Source: Carallia brachiata
Taxonomy: Eukaryota; Streptophyta; Magnoliopsida; Malpighiales; Rhizophoraceae
NCBI GenBank assembly: GCA_021464245.1
Contig: JADCRB010000110.1
Location: 868,001-932,000 of the forward strand
Direction: 5' to 3'
DNA length: 64,000 nucleotides
In this document: positions 1 to 12,369 of the stretch, piece by piece
How the letters are laid out: each line of letters starts with the position of its first letter
How positions within the stretch are numbered: the first letter of the stretch is position 1
Position numbers and translations under genes: made by a program
Notes under the pieces: model-generated
Told to the model about the DNA's origin: nothing
The model's database searches: none
Seen by the model: only the letters and a program-made list of their open reading frames with translations

Positions 1-3000
1 TCCCTCAGATGTGAGGGTAATCTTTGTGAGCCAAAAAAAATCGTGCAACAAACTGTTTGTCTTTGGCCTGCAACTTTGCAAATCAATGTGATTACAACAC
101 AAATTTGGAAAGTAATTCCATCCTTGAACATTTTTTTTTATGTTTCAAGGAAATATATGTAAAAATAATAATAAAACTAATATCACTAGCTGAATCAATT
201 ATCAATATACAGTTGATAGAAATGAGCGAAAACATGTGATTTTACTGGGTTTAAAGTCTAGAACCTGCGACAGAAAGAGGAACTAACAAAAGTTTCTATA
301 AATAAAAATTGTAACGAAAAAGGTCTAGAATTGCCAAGAATGGACAAGAGCATTCCTAAATGGGTGAATTGAGATTTACTTTGCTTGGAGAACAATGAAA
401 AGTGTGTGGTTAGAATTGAAGGAAAGCGGTGGTTAGGATTCAAAATTATAATTTAGAATAATCCTTCTAACTCCTATATGAACGATAAAATGTAGAGCAC
501 ACAATTCAAGCCAAAACAATCCAACAAAAATCAATGCAAAAAACATTATGCTTACACATTGCCTATAGAAGACACGATGGAAGGTGGGGATTCGATTCTT
601 TGTCTCTCCCTCGCTCTTTTCTCGTATGGTAATTTTAACATTCCTTCTACAAACTAAAAAAATACGCACATTTTCTACAGATTTTAAGTAGTAGCTAACA
701 AAAACCTCAACACAACAAAAAAGTCCTACTCCTAAACACATCTACAAAAAGTCGCCTCAATTAAAAATATTAAGATAAAAGAAAGGAGATTCCATGTTTG
801 CACCGTGGGGGAGAAATTCTAATCAGCCTATGATTTGAAGTGGTATGTACGTGGAATTCTTTCTAAACTGGTCCGAAATGACCATCTTTGTTTTTGCTCG
901 TACTTTTTTTAATTTAATTATATTTTTTAAAATTATAAACGGTTTATTATTTACTCTTTTTTAGTTTGTGCATTACAAATGGTAAGAAATTGTTCAGAGA
1001 ATTGAGAAAAAAAAATTATATAAAGAGAAATATGATGGTGAATGGATGTTTTTTTTTTTTTTTTAGTATAATAGTTCTTGTTTACTGCTCACTTGTTCGG
1101 TCATGGTCCAGATTTTCAAATTATAGTTATTGCGTAAATAGTTTCCACTTCTTTGTTATCATCTAGTAGATAGCTTATTATGAATAAATCCTCTGTTTAC
1201 ATTATGGGAACTGATTTCCTGTTTGAATATTATACAAATTACTCTAAAATTCTGAAGACACAACCGTAATACACATGTCATCTAATTTAGTCAACACCCT
1301 ATGGTGATAGTAATTATTTACTTGTTATTTAAGCATACATGCTAGAAAAAAAAAGTGAAATGAATCAAACAATAAACGAACCATTCAAGTTAGATCAATT
1401 ATGAACAAAACTGAAGGAAAAATATCTGAAAAGATATATTTGCATTACATTTATCTCATAAATGTTTGCTGCATAATCTGAAAGAGCAGAAAAAAAAAAA
1501 AGTAAACTGATTTTCCATTAATGTTTGTAACGCACTAGTGCGTATTGTAAGTCCCTTTTATAACTTTTTCTTTTTTTCCCTTTTTTTTAATTGCAAGCAA
1601 ATGTATCCATTAATGTTTTTGGTAATTTTATATTGGTTAGGAAAAGGTAAACAACAATTATCACGCTTTTGTATGATTTTAATTTATTACTTATCATATG
1701 CGTTGAAGGGCCAATAAAACCTAAAACATAACTGATATTAGGCTTATTTTGATTATTAATTAACTTTGTAAGAAACACCAAATTACTAAGTATACTTGTC
1801 ACTAAACGTAATATTTGAAAGCAACACCTTATTTGCAATATTTTAAATCTCGTTTTGATTTAACTGGATTAAGAAAATAACTAAAACCAACATCAAATCA
1901 CTTGTATTAGCTGCCGGTATCTTACAAGTTTCTAACGTTAATTCTAAGGATTCTAACATTTATCCGATTGATTTATCCCATTTAGCACATTGGAAATTTG
2001 TATTTGTGTGTGTAAAATTGTAAATTGAATTTGAAATTTGTATGATCATTCGAAAGTGGGGTCGACTTCGCCTAGTGAAAAGAATAGTTTCTTTGCAGTT
2101 GGAAGATGTGACCATTCATATAAGTGAAAAAAAAAAAAGTATTTGTATCGCTTTCGATAAAAATAAAAACGTGATCATACTAAAATCATCTTATGGCGTA
2201 CAAAGAGAGTACTTCATTTCCCATTTTTTCCGTGTATTTTGCACTGGCACAGCATCAATGTAGCTTAATGTAGTCCAACAATATATATATGAGATATTTA
2301 CCATCTCATTGATGCCCCTGCCAAATGGATTGATGGAAATAATGCCACCTTTGTCGGCTGATAAGAAATTAAAGATAAATTCTAGTGGGATACTTTAGTG
2401 ATTAAAATTTAGAATTATATTTTAAAAATTTTGAATTATAATTCTAAAAAGAAATATGTCAAATTTATGAGAGAGAAGTGCTACTTTTGTTGTATATCTC
2501 ACTATTCAATAAATTTTTTAATAGATAAAAAAATAAATCAAATCCAACAATTACTAAATTATATTTCTTCCACAAAACCCTACCTTCACTAAATTGATTT
2601 GCTACCAATGTTGCCTTAAGGTAACGACATAACTTAGTGATCAAATTTGTACTTTTGGTTCTTTTGAGGAATAGCACGGGAATTGTAACTTTTTTTTTTT
2701 GGTATAATGTTAATATACTAACTGCTATAAACAACTAGTTCAGCCAATCCCACAACACTTTAACATCTAGAATTCAGCTTATTATAAAGACTTTTAATTA
2801 CCCTTCTTAATTACCAAGGATGGTTTGACTACGGGACAGGAGCGGCACATGACTAGTTAGGACCACAAATTTTGGAAGACTGGTCCAAAGCCAATTTGGC
2901 AATTCTCCATCAGCCCATATCTAAATTATAATTTCTTTTTTAATCTCCATAAAGGATTTTCTTTTTTCGTAGCAAATTACTGGAAGATAAATTCCGAGTA

Positions 3001-3395
3001 CATATATCGGGACTAAAGGGTCCCATAGATTTGAGCTTTGAGTAGATCAAACAACAATTTTAAGTGTGCCTGAAACTAAAAACTAGAAAATCCAATTTGT
3101 ATCTAAATTACAAAAAATAATAATGACATTAATTAATGATTACATTGACCAAATATTATTTCCATATAAAATCATGACAAAAAATTATAATGGTACTATA
3201 GTTTAAACATATAATAAAGAATGAACCGATTTCTCAAAAAAAATAAAATAAAATAAACTTTACACCTAAATGACGAGAAAAAAAAAAAAGCCATACTTAA
3301 TTTGGCTTCCCATTATTTGCGATGGCCATAATTTAAGAATATCTACGTGAAAAAAAATAATAATAATCTAAGGGGTTAGAGCAAAAGTCATCAAA
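1..3395. other. Gene-free AT-rich stretch
   Basis: I see no convincing gene here. Open frames are short (all under about 105 codons), low in complexity and without recognisable motifs. The region has A and T runs and is ordinary intergenic DNA, ending in the 3' flank of the minus-strand F-box gene. Confidence 0.6.
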
Positions 3396-3887
3396 TCAGA
3401 CGTTAACGGGTTTGCAGAGAAACATGAGGGATGACGATCCGGAGGAGGAGGCATCGCCGCCATGTCTCCCAAGTCTCTCATAGCAATCAACGCAGAAGAG
3501 AGAGAGCGAAAGCTGAAGCTCGTCCTGTGTCCACACCCTCCTGACCCGGTCGGAGTTCCTCACCCTGCCGCCGCCGCCGTATAGCCGGCTCAGAACGGGC
3601 CGCACGCAGGCCATGTAGAGCCGCCTGTAGCCTCCGAGGGCGGCGACGACCGGGCGGACGCCGGAGCAAGAATACTCGGAGGAAAAGTGGGCCGCGGGAG
3701 GCGGAAAGCAAAGGTCCTCCCAGAGCGAGTCGTTGCGGGCAATAGTGCACCAGAGGCGGCAGACACAGGCGGCGGCAGAGAGGGAGCGGCCGTCGAGGCG
3801 TTTAAGGATCTCGATGAGGATGTCGACGTGGTCGTTGATGCAGAACTTCGACCGTCTCCTCTTCTCTCTGTCTTCAAAGATGGACAT
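3396..3887 (-). CDS. SNE: F-box protein SNE (SNEEZY/SLEEPY2)-like
   Basis: Intronless 163-residue protein. An F-box lies at about residues 19-60 (DILIEILKRLDGRSLSAAAC, then VCRLW and the DSLWEDLC end). The C-terminal half carries the block shared by SLY1/GID2 and SNE: VRPVVAALGGYRRL near residue 78 and DELQLSLSLFCVDCYERLG near 120. In the family, the F-box docks to SKP1 in an SCF ubiquitin ligase and the C-terminal part binds DELLA repressors, so the inferred role is gibberellin-triggered DELLA turnover in the nucleus. Length fits SNE (about 155-160) and the absence of introns is typical. The coding region is much richer in GC than its flanks. A CT-rich leader lies directly upstream. SLY1/GID2 itself is the alternative, but the short charged N-terminus favours SNE. 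Confidence 0.85.
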   Translation of the reverse strand: MSIFEDREKRRRSKFCINDHVDILIEILKRLDGRSLSAAACVCRLWCTIARNDSLWEDLCFPPPAAHFSSEYSCSGVRPVVAALGGYRRLYMACVRPVLSRLYGGGGRVRNSDRVRRVWTQDELQLSLSLFCVDCYERLGRHGGDASSSGSSSLMFLCKPVNV

Positions 3888-3888
3888 G

Positions 3889-3891
3889 TCT

Positions 3892-3924
<33 letters not shown>

Positions 3925-3929
3925 GAGAT
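3889..3929. repeat. (GA)n tract in the F-box gene leader
   Basis: GA-rich tract on the plus strand just upstream of the F-box start codon, so it reads as a CT-rich 5' leader in the transcript. Such tracts are common in plant leaders. Confidence 0.8.
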
Positions 3930-4237
3930 GGAATAGTTGAGAGAAGTGTAACAAAGGGAGTGTACGTATAGGTGTGGAAATTTTGGTTAGTATGAAAAAA
4001 GTGTCATTACTTGTTTTGACATTTTTTATGTGAGAAAATGTTTCTGATGAAATTGTGACTGTTAATTTTAAAAAGATAATTGATATTTTTAAAATATAAA
4101 AATAATAAATATTTACAAAATATTAATATTCATTCTAAAAATATCAATCACAATTTCAATCGAAATAAATCTTAAAAAAAAATTACCAGGACACTAACAT
4201 TTATTGGTACGAAAAAATTTAACTGTAGATGACTTCT

Positions 4238-4240
<3 letters not shown>

Positions 4241-4273
<33 letters not shown>
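4241..4273. repeat. (TA)n microsatellite
   Basis: About 16 uninterrupted TA units. Confidence 0.95.
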
Positions 4274-4277
<4 letters not shown>

Positions 4278-4602
4278 TTTTTTGTTATTCTGACACAGAG
4301 TGTCTCACACACTTTTGCGTAGAAATTTGATTTGAATATAAAAATTTTTCTCGTTATAAGCGTTGTCGTATGAAACTCAAGACGTTTAATCATTTGAGTC
4401 AACTCATTAGGTTTTTTTTATATATTATAAATTAATATGAATTCTAAGCCTTTATATTTCTTTAAGTTAACACACCTATTTTTTTTTTTTATTTTAACTC
4501 ATTCATTATACAAATTTATTTTATTATTTTTTATTTTGAATAAACTTTGTATTGCGACATCATAAATTCTCTTGCCGCATTTTCAAACACCCCATTTACT
4601 AA

Positions 4603-4843
4603 GGGTGTGTTTGTTTGGCATAAAAAATTTTACAAGAAATTTTTTTTTTATCTTTTTGTGTTCGTTTTATGTAAAATTTTAAAATTTTTAATAAAATAAC
4701 TTACGCTCATTATCAGCGTAAGTTATTTTACAAAAAACATAAAATGTGCTTTAAATAAATGATAAAAAAAATTATTACTGTAAAAAACATTTTTTACAAA
4801 TATTTTACTTAAATCAATTATTTACTAGCAAACAAACGGACTC
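4603..4843. mobile_element. Tourist-like MITE (PIF/Harbinger type), 241 bp
   Basis: The left end begins GGGTGTGTTTGTTTG. The right end, read on the other strand, begins GAGTCCGTTTGTTTG, giving an imperfect terminal inverted repeat. The element is flanked by TAA on both sides (4600-4602 and 4844-4846), the target duplication of the PIF/Harbinger superfamily. The interior has no coding capacity, folds back on itself and contains a near-perfect hairpin at about 4696-4735 with 15-base arms around AACTTACGCT and its complement. Confidence 0.65.
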
Positions 4844-4996
4844 TAAGTACTATAATCTTTTCCTTTAGGAGGTCAAATTAAATGAACATCAACTTGACTT
4901 CCTGTATAATTTATGAACGAGAGAGAGAGGGGCAATTGCAAATGGGTCAATTTTCCATACTTCATTCGAAGTTTGTGAGTGAGTGAAGGGGGGCCT

Positions 4997-5029
<33 letters not shown>

Positions 5030-6750
5030 TATCGAGGGAAGGGAGGAAACGGCCAAGAGGAAAATGTCCAAAGGGCAAAAGAACTAGAAACGATGCTTTT
5101 TGATTTTTCTTGCATTTGCAATTGCATGTTCAGCATTACATGGAATTAAAAGACGATTTGTTGTTTGTTGTTTTTGCTGTTTTTATTATCGTTGTTGTTT
5201 TTGTTGTTTGCATATTTCGAGAGACTTTTTGTTGCTTCGGGAGATTGACACACAGGGCCGTTGTGAAATCACTAATTAACTTGATTCTGAGACTTCGTGA
5301 CACGCACATTTTCTTGCTACACGGGATGAGACTGTGAATTAATGTCAATTCACTATGGCTGTGGACCATTGAATAAGAGCCTAGATGCTTTAGGGTTTGT
5401 CGTTTTTTAACCCCTTCCTCGTTTCAAGGATTAATATGACTCATTGCTATCAAAGATGATGATAACGCCATTCGTGATGTTACGTTGACCAGGGAGAGGT
5501 ATCAAATGTTTATGAAATGCAGTAGCCAAGTCCATGCTTCAGGCAAAGAGGCGATAGTTAGGTCCTTGCATGAAAATCTCCCATATACCTTAGCTAGAAT
5601 AAGGCAACGAGTATTTTATTGACCACCCGCGGTAATAATTTTTAATTTGACTCATTGTCTTTTTAGTATTATTTGTCAATCTTATTATTGACCGGGCAAC
5701 AAGTATTATACTTATCAATTATATTATATTACATAATAAATGAAGTATACTTAAAATAAAAAATAATAAAATAAATTTGTGTAATATAAAATTATGAATG
5801 ATTTACACTCGCACGTAAAAGTGAATAAAAATATCTTACATTTCTTCTTCAAATTGATAATGTATCATTCATGGGCACTAACCTGAGGAAAAGTGAGACT
5901 TTAAAGATCCAGTCGAAAGAGGAGGGAAAAAAAAAAAATAGTGACATTTAAATATCATGGTCAGGTGGTACCTATTTGGTTGTCTTACGGGGTTGGATTG
6001 TGGGCCAGAAAGGAAACCCCCAAGTCCACTGAGACAGAAAGCACATAATATAATATATCACCAGGGAAAGTGTTGAAATGGACATTAGATATCTGAAAGG
6101 CTTGTGGGGATGAGTACTTTACCCCACATATAATTTAGAGAGATTCATGGGAATGCTGCTTTGTGTTGGTTTGGACTTGTTTGCTGGCACATTTGTGAGA
6201 GTGCACGGTTTCCCATTCATGTTCTCAGGAATTTGATAATTGCTAAGTTACAAGGAGAAACCTGTGAACTGCGCAAAAATTTTCGCAATTTTCACTTATT
6301 CGCTCATCGACTATCGCTTGTACTTTGTTGTTGTACACCTTTTATATGAAACCATAAGTCTTATTCATTGGCATGCACTGTGTTCAATAACATAGCGAGG
6401 CGTTCAGTGGTGTAGACGTGCCTCCTCAAACTTTGGTTTTCTATAGTGCAATTCTGGTTGGCTTAGGATCGTGGAACGCCACCTCTATATTCTCGACTCT
6501 TTTTGTTAAAAAAATGAGCATGAATTTCATATTGTGGATCTTCCCATTCCTCTATTGAAAGTGACATGACTTATCTTGCTAATCCTAAACTAGATCATTG
6601 GTTTTTAAATCGAAGGTTTAGAATTTTTTTCATAAAAATTTAGAGAAGTTAGTTACTTTTCGATCTTTTTTTTGAACAAAAAAAAAATTCATGTACAAAG
6701 AGAAGTTAGCCAAATTCATATCCTATATGACAAACTTTGTTGCTTCTATC

Positions 6751-7633
6751 CAATGTTTTAAGATGCGAATCGGTCATTGAACCGAAAAGTTCAGTTGTTT
6801 AAAGTTCAACCGATTCAATTAGTTTAACCGTAGTTGAACTGGTATAAATCAGTATTTAATATTAAATACATAAACATTAGATTTCTATATATATTTTATA
6901 ATAATATAAAATGTAATATTATATAAGAATGATAATAAATATTTAAAACAAAATATATTTTAGGAACTATATTAATATTTATATACGTTAAAGATATTAT
7001 AATTAGTATATTTAACAAAAAAATAATTTATAATTAAACAAATTATAAAGCTAAAAGAATAATTAAATTAATATATAAATAAATGTCAATAATTTATGTC
7101 AAATATTTTAAAAATAAAATATATTGTAATTTATGTATTTTTATTTCAATTAATTCAATTTTTTAAAAATAATTTGATAAAATTATTAAATTATTATTGA
7201 TAAATAGTAGAATGAGAAGATAAAAAGTAACTCTCGTGCTTATTAGTAAAACAATAAGTACAAAAAAAAAGAGTGTAACAAGATACAAGTTAGTCCAATG
7301 GCAAGAGCCTACCAATTTTCAAAATGGAAGGTCATGAGTTCAAGACCCACCTTGTGCACCAGATATGATTTTTTAGCAAATATGGTGGGCAACGTGACAC
7401 TTGTACAAAGTGCCACGCTACCGTTGACCAGTCAAAATAGTTGCTAACCTAATCAATTGACCCGTAAAAAATGTGATCGGTTCGTTAGTTTCTAGTTGAA
7501 CATGCCAATTCACACCGGTTCTATATTCAGTTCTCAAAAGGTCCGATTTTAGAAGAGAATCGAATTGGTCAACTAGTCGACTTCTGATTTTCCTAGTCCA
7601 ACCGGTCGATTTGGTTCGATTCTTACATCATTA
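6751..7633. mobile_element. hAT-like MITE with CCGGTT-type ends, 883 bp
   Basis: Flanked by a perfect 8-bp direct repeat CTTCTATC (6743-6750 and 7634-7641), the target duplication expected for hAT transposons. Ends are related inverted repeats: the left starts CAATGTTTTAAGATGCGAAT; the right, on the opposite strand, starts TAATGATGTAAGAATCGAA. Subterminal regions are full of AACCGGTT-type motifs and the middle is AT-rich with no coding capacity. A tRNA-derived SINE head sits inside near 7285-7356, which may partly explain why this copy is about twice as long as the related element at 8733-9193. Confidence 0.65.
7285..7356 (+). mobile_element. tRNA-derived SINE head (pol III promoter boxes)
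   Basis: A-box TAGTCCAATGG at 7291-7301 matches TRGYNNARNGG exactly. B-box GTTCAAGAC at 7338-7346 matches GWTCRANNC exactly. The spacing of 36 bases between them is normal for tRNA and SINE promoters. The flanks ACAAG and CTTGT could pair as part of an acceptor stem, but the T and anticodon stems are poor, so this is not a working tRNA gene. The 3' limit of the SINE is unclear and may extend toward about 7500. Confidence 0.55.
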
Positions 7634-8732
7634 CTTCTATCTACTCCAATAGCTAGAATTTGAGATCCATAGCCTTGAAGAAGCTTACAGTGAAATTGAG
7701 CTAAAGTTACTAAACAATACCGTAAAGGTTATTTTTATTACATAATCAGCATTAGTGGATAGTGGTAGAATTAGATTTATTGAGATTGTAATTAGATCTT
7801 GTTCGTGTTTAGTGTTGGCCATAAATATCTGACCATTTACATTGACTATGCATTAGAAAGTTCTCTCGCCACTTGCCCAAGTATTTGGAATTTTGTTCCC
7901 CACATGACTCTCTTGTATCTTGCAGCTGTGTCAGATTTGGGATCACAAGGCAATACATCAGTAGGTAATTGGTGAAACCAATGCATCTTTTTTTATTTTT
8001 CCCCTCTTCCTTTTCTCCAACTATGCTACAAAACCTGATAGCAGAGCTTTCTGTTCAGACTTATTTATATGTCCTGGTCCATTTTGATCGTTCCTGCTAG
8101 CATCATTTATTATCAATGTGATTCAATAGACCACTTTGTTAAATTGAAAAATGTAGTTGTCAATAAGGGAAGGTCAAAGAGGAGATGCATTTTCTTCCAA
8201 ACACAAACTTATAAAAGGATAAGAGGTAAGCAGAACAGGACCAATAAATAGTAACAATGTAAATTACAGCAACAGCCTTAAATCAATCCAATGGATATGT
8301 GACACCATATCCTAACTGCTCTCTTAGCTTGAAGTGGGTGACTGGAATCTAAAGCTAGCTTCTTCTTTGCCTTAAACTTAAAAAAAAAAAAAAAAAAATT
8401 AGCCAGAAATGGTTACATGTATTCCCATCCAATTTTGCTTCTTACAATGGGATTGGGATTCGTTCGGCAATATTCGTTGATTTTGGGGTGCTTTTGGGGA
8501 GAGAGTTCTAATTTCAGCTTCAAAAGTTGGTTCTAAAAAGCTGCGAAAGTTTACTCTTTTTATAAACTCTAACAACAATGCCTTCCTTTTACCCTATTAC
8601 AAGACACTTGCCCTTTTCCTGGTGCAATTTATATAGTATGCGTGAGACATGGGCTACCTAATTGGAAAACTTTTAGGACTTGACAAGCTAGATTGCAATG
8701 TTTCTAAAATAATTCAACAAATGTGGCAAACT

Positions 8733-9193
8733 CACTATTGTTAGAACCGGACCGGACCGGCCGGTGGTCCGGGTCGGTTTTGGTAAATTTTGAAGGGTGA
8801 CTCGGACCGGTCAAAACCGGAAAAAATCGGTCAAGAACCGGTCAAAACCGGTAAAAATCGGTGAAAACCGGACCGGTTGGACCGGTCCAATAAAATTAAA
8901 AAAATTCATAAATTACAATTTGACCCCAAATATTATTTAAATTATAATTTAAGCATTAACTTTAATTTAAAAGTTCAATTTAGTCCTAAATCTATTAAAA
9001 ATTTCAATTTCATCCTTAAAATTAGAAAAATTAATATTTAATTACTATTTATAAATATTATTTTTATAATTACTTTTATACACATATATATTATTAAATA
9101 CCGGTTCAAATACCGGTTCGACCGGTTGAACCGGTTGAATCTTGACCCACTAATATTTCCGGTTCGATGACCGGTCCGATTCTGACAACCTTG
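8733..9193. mobile_element. hAT-like MITE with dense CCGGTT arrays, 461 bp
   Basis: Flanked by a perfect 8-bp direct repeat GGCAAACT (8725-8732 and 9194-9201). The 23-base ends are inverted repeats matching at about 18 positions; both contain TTGTYAGAAYCGGACCGG. Arrays of AACCGGTC/AAAACCGGT fill the first about 150 bases and the last about 90. The centre is AT-rich and non-coding. It belongs to the same family as the element at 6751-7633. Confidence 0.75.
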
Positions 9194-11688
9194 GGCAAAC
9201 TATGCAACATTTTTTTTTTTTAATTTGTAGTGGAGATAGTAGTCTATCATTATAGAGTAACGGATAGGATGAGAAGACAGAGATTTGAATTTCAGTCTTT
9301 TCTATAAAAAGACACACACTTTCTACTACTCTAGTTAAACTAGATTTTTACTAACAAATTTATGTTGCTTAATAAATGATGACGTAGTTAATCGAGATTC
9401 TAGGCTTCAAATAAAAGATCAATGGCCTTAGGCTATAGTCCATCAACTGTTGGTGCATGTACCTTTAAACTGGTTAGGTGCATATTAGTACAAAAATAGG
9501 AAAGAACAATGTTGGAACTGGGAACCTCATGGTGGAGTGCAAATGTACAATGACATCACAAATTGGAAAGAGCCAAAAAGGCCCGTTTTGCCTATAAGCA
9601 GTCATGCTTTAAACTGGGTTCGATATTATATTTATATTCGGTTTAACCTACGGCCCATTGAAGACATTATTCTAAAATTGAAAAAATATGGGCCAGCCCG
9701 AACGCGACACTCAGTTACAGTTCTCATCCTTTCTGCGTCGTATGTTGGACAAAACGCCAGAAACTTGTTCGTTTTGCCGTATGGGTCTCAAATTTTGAAC
9801 TTGGTCTGATTGTGAAACCCAGGTCCGCAAAACCCATTTTTCCAGCTAATTTGGGAACTGTGAAGGAGGAATTTGCACTCCATTCCAATGCCTCGAGCAA
9901 TCCATGGCGGCTGAACTCAAAGGTCAGGACCTCAATTCTGTTATTACCTATCCAGTTGACTTCGATTATGAGGGCTCACTTGAACTTTCCTATTTTTTTT
10001 TGACTGAAAAAATGTGAACCTAAAATTTTTAAGAGGAAACTATAGGCATTGGGATATCACTTTGTAAACATGGTAATTTTTTAAAAGAAATTAGATTTTT
10101 AAATCGTGTAATGACCCATGATACATATCCAACCAGAACCACTCATTTCCTAATTTTGCAATAAATCAACTATTGATCCATATTCCAATACTACTGATTG
10201 CACCCTCCAAGATTTTGTTTATTTTTTCAAAGAAAAAAAGAAGGAAAATAAAGGAAAATCTTGTTGACTATCCAATAGAACATTTTTCTTCATCAAAGCA
10301 CCGATAAGCTTTGGACGAAACACTTATGACTTGTTATGCTGTTATGCTAAATAATAAAAGCTTAATTGACAAAGTCACAAGGCCGTTTATGGAAAAAGTG
10401 AGCGTGTAGCCCGGGTTCAGCAAAGTGACGCATTGAAAAGAGCCTAATGAGTTGAGCTCAGGGCCAGCAGCGTCATGTTTTTCCTCCGCTACACTTCATC
10501 GAGTTTAATACTTGAAAGGGACTCATAATGATTATTGGGCCTATTAGGCCTTTGACTCTAATCCTTCTCATTTTAACTTACTTTAGTCTTTTATAGATGC
10601 ATTCGCTCTTATATTAATTTTCTATTGTAACAATGAGTCCTACTTTAAATTAAAAAGAAAAAAAATGGTTCTATAGATGCTGAGAGAGTATTACTCTCTT
10701 GTAAATCTTCTCAGCTCAATTTTAAATTAGTCGAGATTTAATACAATTTTTAAATGTCACGAGGTCTCAAACTAAAAGAATAATGAATTCTACCAAACTT
10801 AACATATTAAATTATAAATAAGAGGGTCTCCCCTTCTCAAGATAAACTCTCTTACTTGGAAAATCTCTCAATTCTATCTTTCTACTTGAGCTATACATTA
10901 ACTTAAGTATGAAAGATAGTTCTTGGAAACAAACTTCAGCCCTTCCTAATCGTGTTTCATCTTGCAAATGTTGGATTCTACCTATAGCTCGTATCATCTA
11001 CCACAAGCCTTCTTTACGGCACTAGATCTAAGTTGAGTTCAACACCAACCCAGATGATTGTGCATCGGTAGGGACTCTCAACTCTTGCAAAAAAAAAAAA
11101 AAAAAACACCTCCGTTATTGCCAAGTTAGAAAATCCTTGCGATTGACAAGTTGAAAACGTTGTGGTGAAAATTTATTGACAGGGGAGGGGGTCCGTCATT
11201 TTTGGCGTTTTTCAGCAGAACCTAGAGGTGAAAGTCGGCCTCCTGTCCAGGAATGCTACCCCATTTTTGAAACTGAAATATGCAATTTAATGTGTAAATA
11301 TTAAAAGCCGCAATAATCATGCAGCTGGAATTGTCTAATAACAACTACATAATTTTCTATGAAGTTCCAGCGTTCGTGACTGATTACTGATTGAATTGTT
11401 GAATACAAAAGAAACCAATTTCAGACCATTCGTTCATCGCAATTTCTTTGGAGTCTATAATGCGACTAAGAAATTACCATGGCTGATCATTGAATGTAGA
11501 AATTTTAACATGAATGGGGCCGTTGACTGACTGTTTTTCAGACACGAAACAGCCTTATAATTTTAAGCCTACTTAATCTTCATAAACATATGTTTTCTAA
11601 CTTTTTTTGGGCAAAGGAGGGCAGTTCTGTCAAATTTGCAACGTCGGTCTAACATTCAACACCAAAGGCTTTTGCCTTCAGGAAGCTC

Positions 11689-11695
11689 TATAAAT
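11689..11695 (+). promoter_or_regulatory. TATA box of the DUF761 gene
   Basis: TATAAAT about 69 bases upstream of the start codon at 11764, a normal plant TATA-to-ATG distance for a short leader. Confidence 0.5.
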
Positions 11696-11763
11696 TCATT
11701 GTAATCTCAAAAGCTCTCAGCTAACCTTCTCGGCCTAAAAGCTCCTATTCTGTTTCCAAGCAA

Positions 11764-12369
11764 ATGGAACCAGTCAAGCATCACCAAACTCTGTACCAAC
11801 TCAGCAGACTCCGATACACCTCCTCTTTCAACCTACTCACCAAGTTTCTAACTTCAATTCTATTCATTTCTCTCATACTTTCATGTTCTTCATCACTATT
11901 TCCTTTTATACTTAATTATTATATGCAGTTCTTAAGTGGCAACTATATCAAGAACTACATGTTCCTTCTTTGCAATGGGATTCTAGTTTTCATAGTAAAG
12001 GATTCCGGCCTTTTCGGCAATTCCCATGAAGAGTCCAGCTTTGTAGGTGATGTGAATGTAATGAATGTGAACAATATTAATCAAAAAAAAGTGGGTGAAT
12101 CATCAGATGTAAAAGAGGCAGTGGTTGCAGAGGAGAAAGCTATTGGGGAAGAAGAGGATCCTGCTTCCTTAATTGGAAAAGGTGAAGTGGTTAAGCAAGG
12201 AAATGGAAGTGCTTATCCTGATGAAGATGGAGAGGAAGAAGAAGACGAAGAAGAAGAAGCAATTGAATTGCCAAGTGCAGAAGAGTTGAATAAGAAATGT
12301 GACGATTTTATAAGAAGGATGAAAGAAGGAATCAAACTTGAAGCTCAACAACTTGTAGTTGTTCGTTAG
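11764..12369 (+). CDS. DUF761-type plant membrane protein
   Basis: Single-exon, 201-residue protein. Residues about 23-50 and 60-80 are two hydrophobic stretches likely to span a membrane. A charged middle follows, with a run of acidic residues (DEDGEEEEDEEEE) near 155-168. The C-terminal segment EELNKKCDDFIRRMKEGIKL resembles the short DUF761 motif found at the end of many plant proteins of unknown role, often with an N-terminal hydrophobic DUF4408-like part. The start codon is the first one after a TATA box. The function is not known and I do not infer one. The match rests on the C-terminal motif and overall layout. Confidence 0.7.
   Translation: MEPVKHHQTLYQLSRLRYTSSFNLLTKFLTSILFISLILSCSSSLFPFILNYYMQFLSGNYIKNYMFLLCNGILVFIVKDSGLFGNSHEESSFVGDVNVMNVNNINQKKVGESSDVKEAVVAEEKAIGEEEDPASLIGKGEVVKQGNGSAYPDEDGEEEEDEEEEAIELPSAEELNKKCDDFIRRMKEGIKLEAQQLVVVR

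Larger units (their letters stand above)
3930..11688. other. Gene-free, transposon-rich stretch
   Basis: No gene could be supported. The stretch holds a (TA)n microsatellite, a Tourist-like MITE, two hAT-like MITEs, a tRNA-derived SINE head and several A/T runs, each listed separately. Around 9225-9360 there is a dispersed repeat whose right part (ending in ACACACTTTCTACTACT and a TTAAACTAGA motif) resembles 25750-25820. Short open frames at 8069-8251 and 9537-10003 have no recognisable content. Confidence 0.6.

Noticed and set aside
3687..3936. Plus-strand frames opposite the F-box gene
   Set aside because: They are antisense shadows of a GC-rich coding region and its GA-repeat leader.
9896..10017. 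Short frame starting MAAELKGQDLNSVITYPVDF on the plus strand
   Set aside because: It has 37 codons, ends in a T-run-encoded hydrophobic stretch, and has no splice partners or family I recognise. It could be a fragment of something but cannot be supported.
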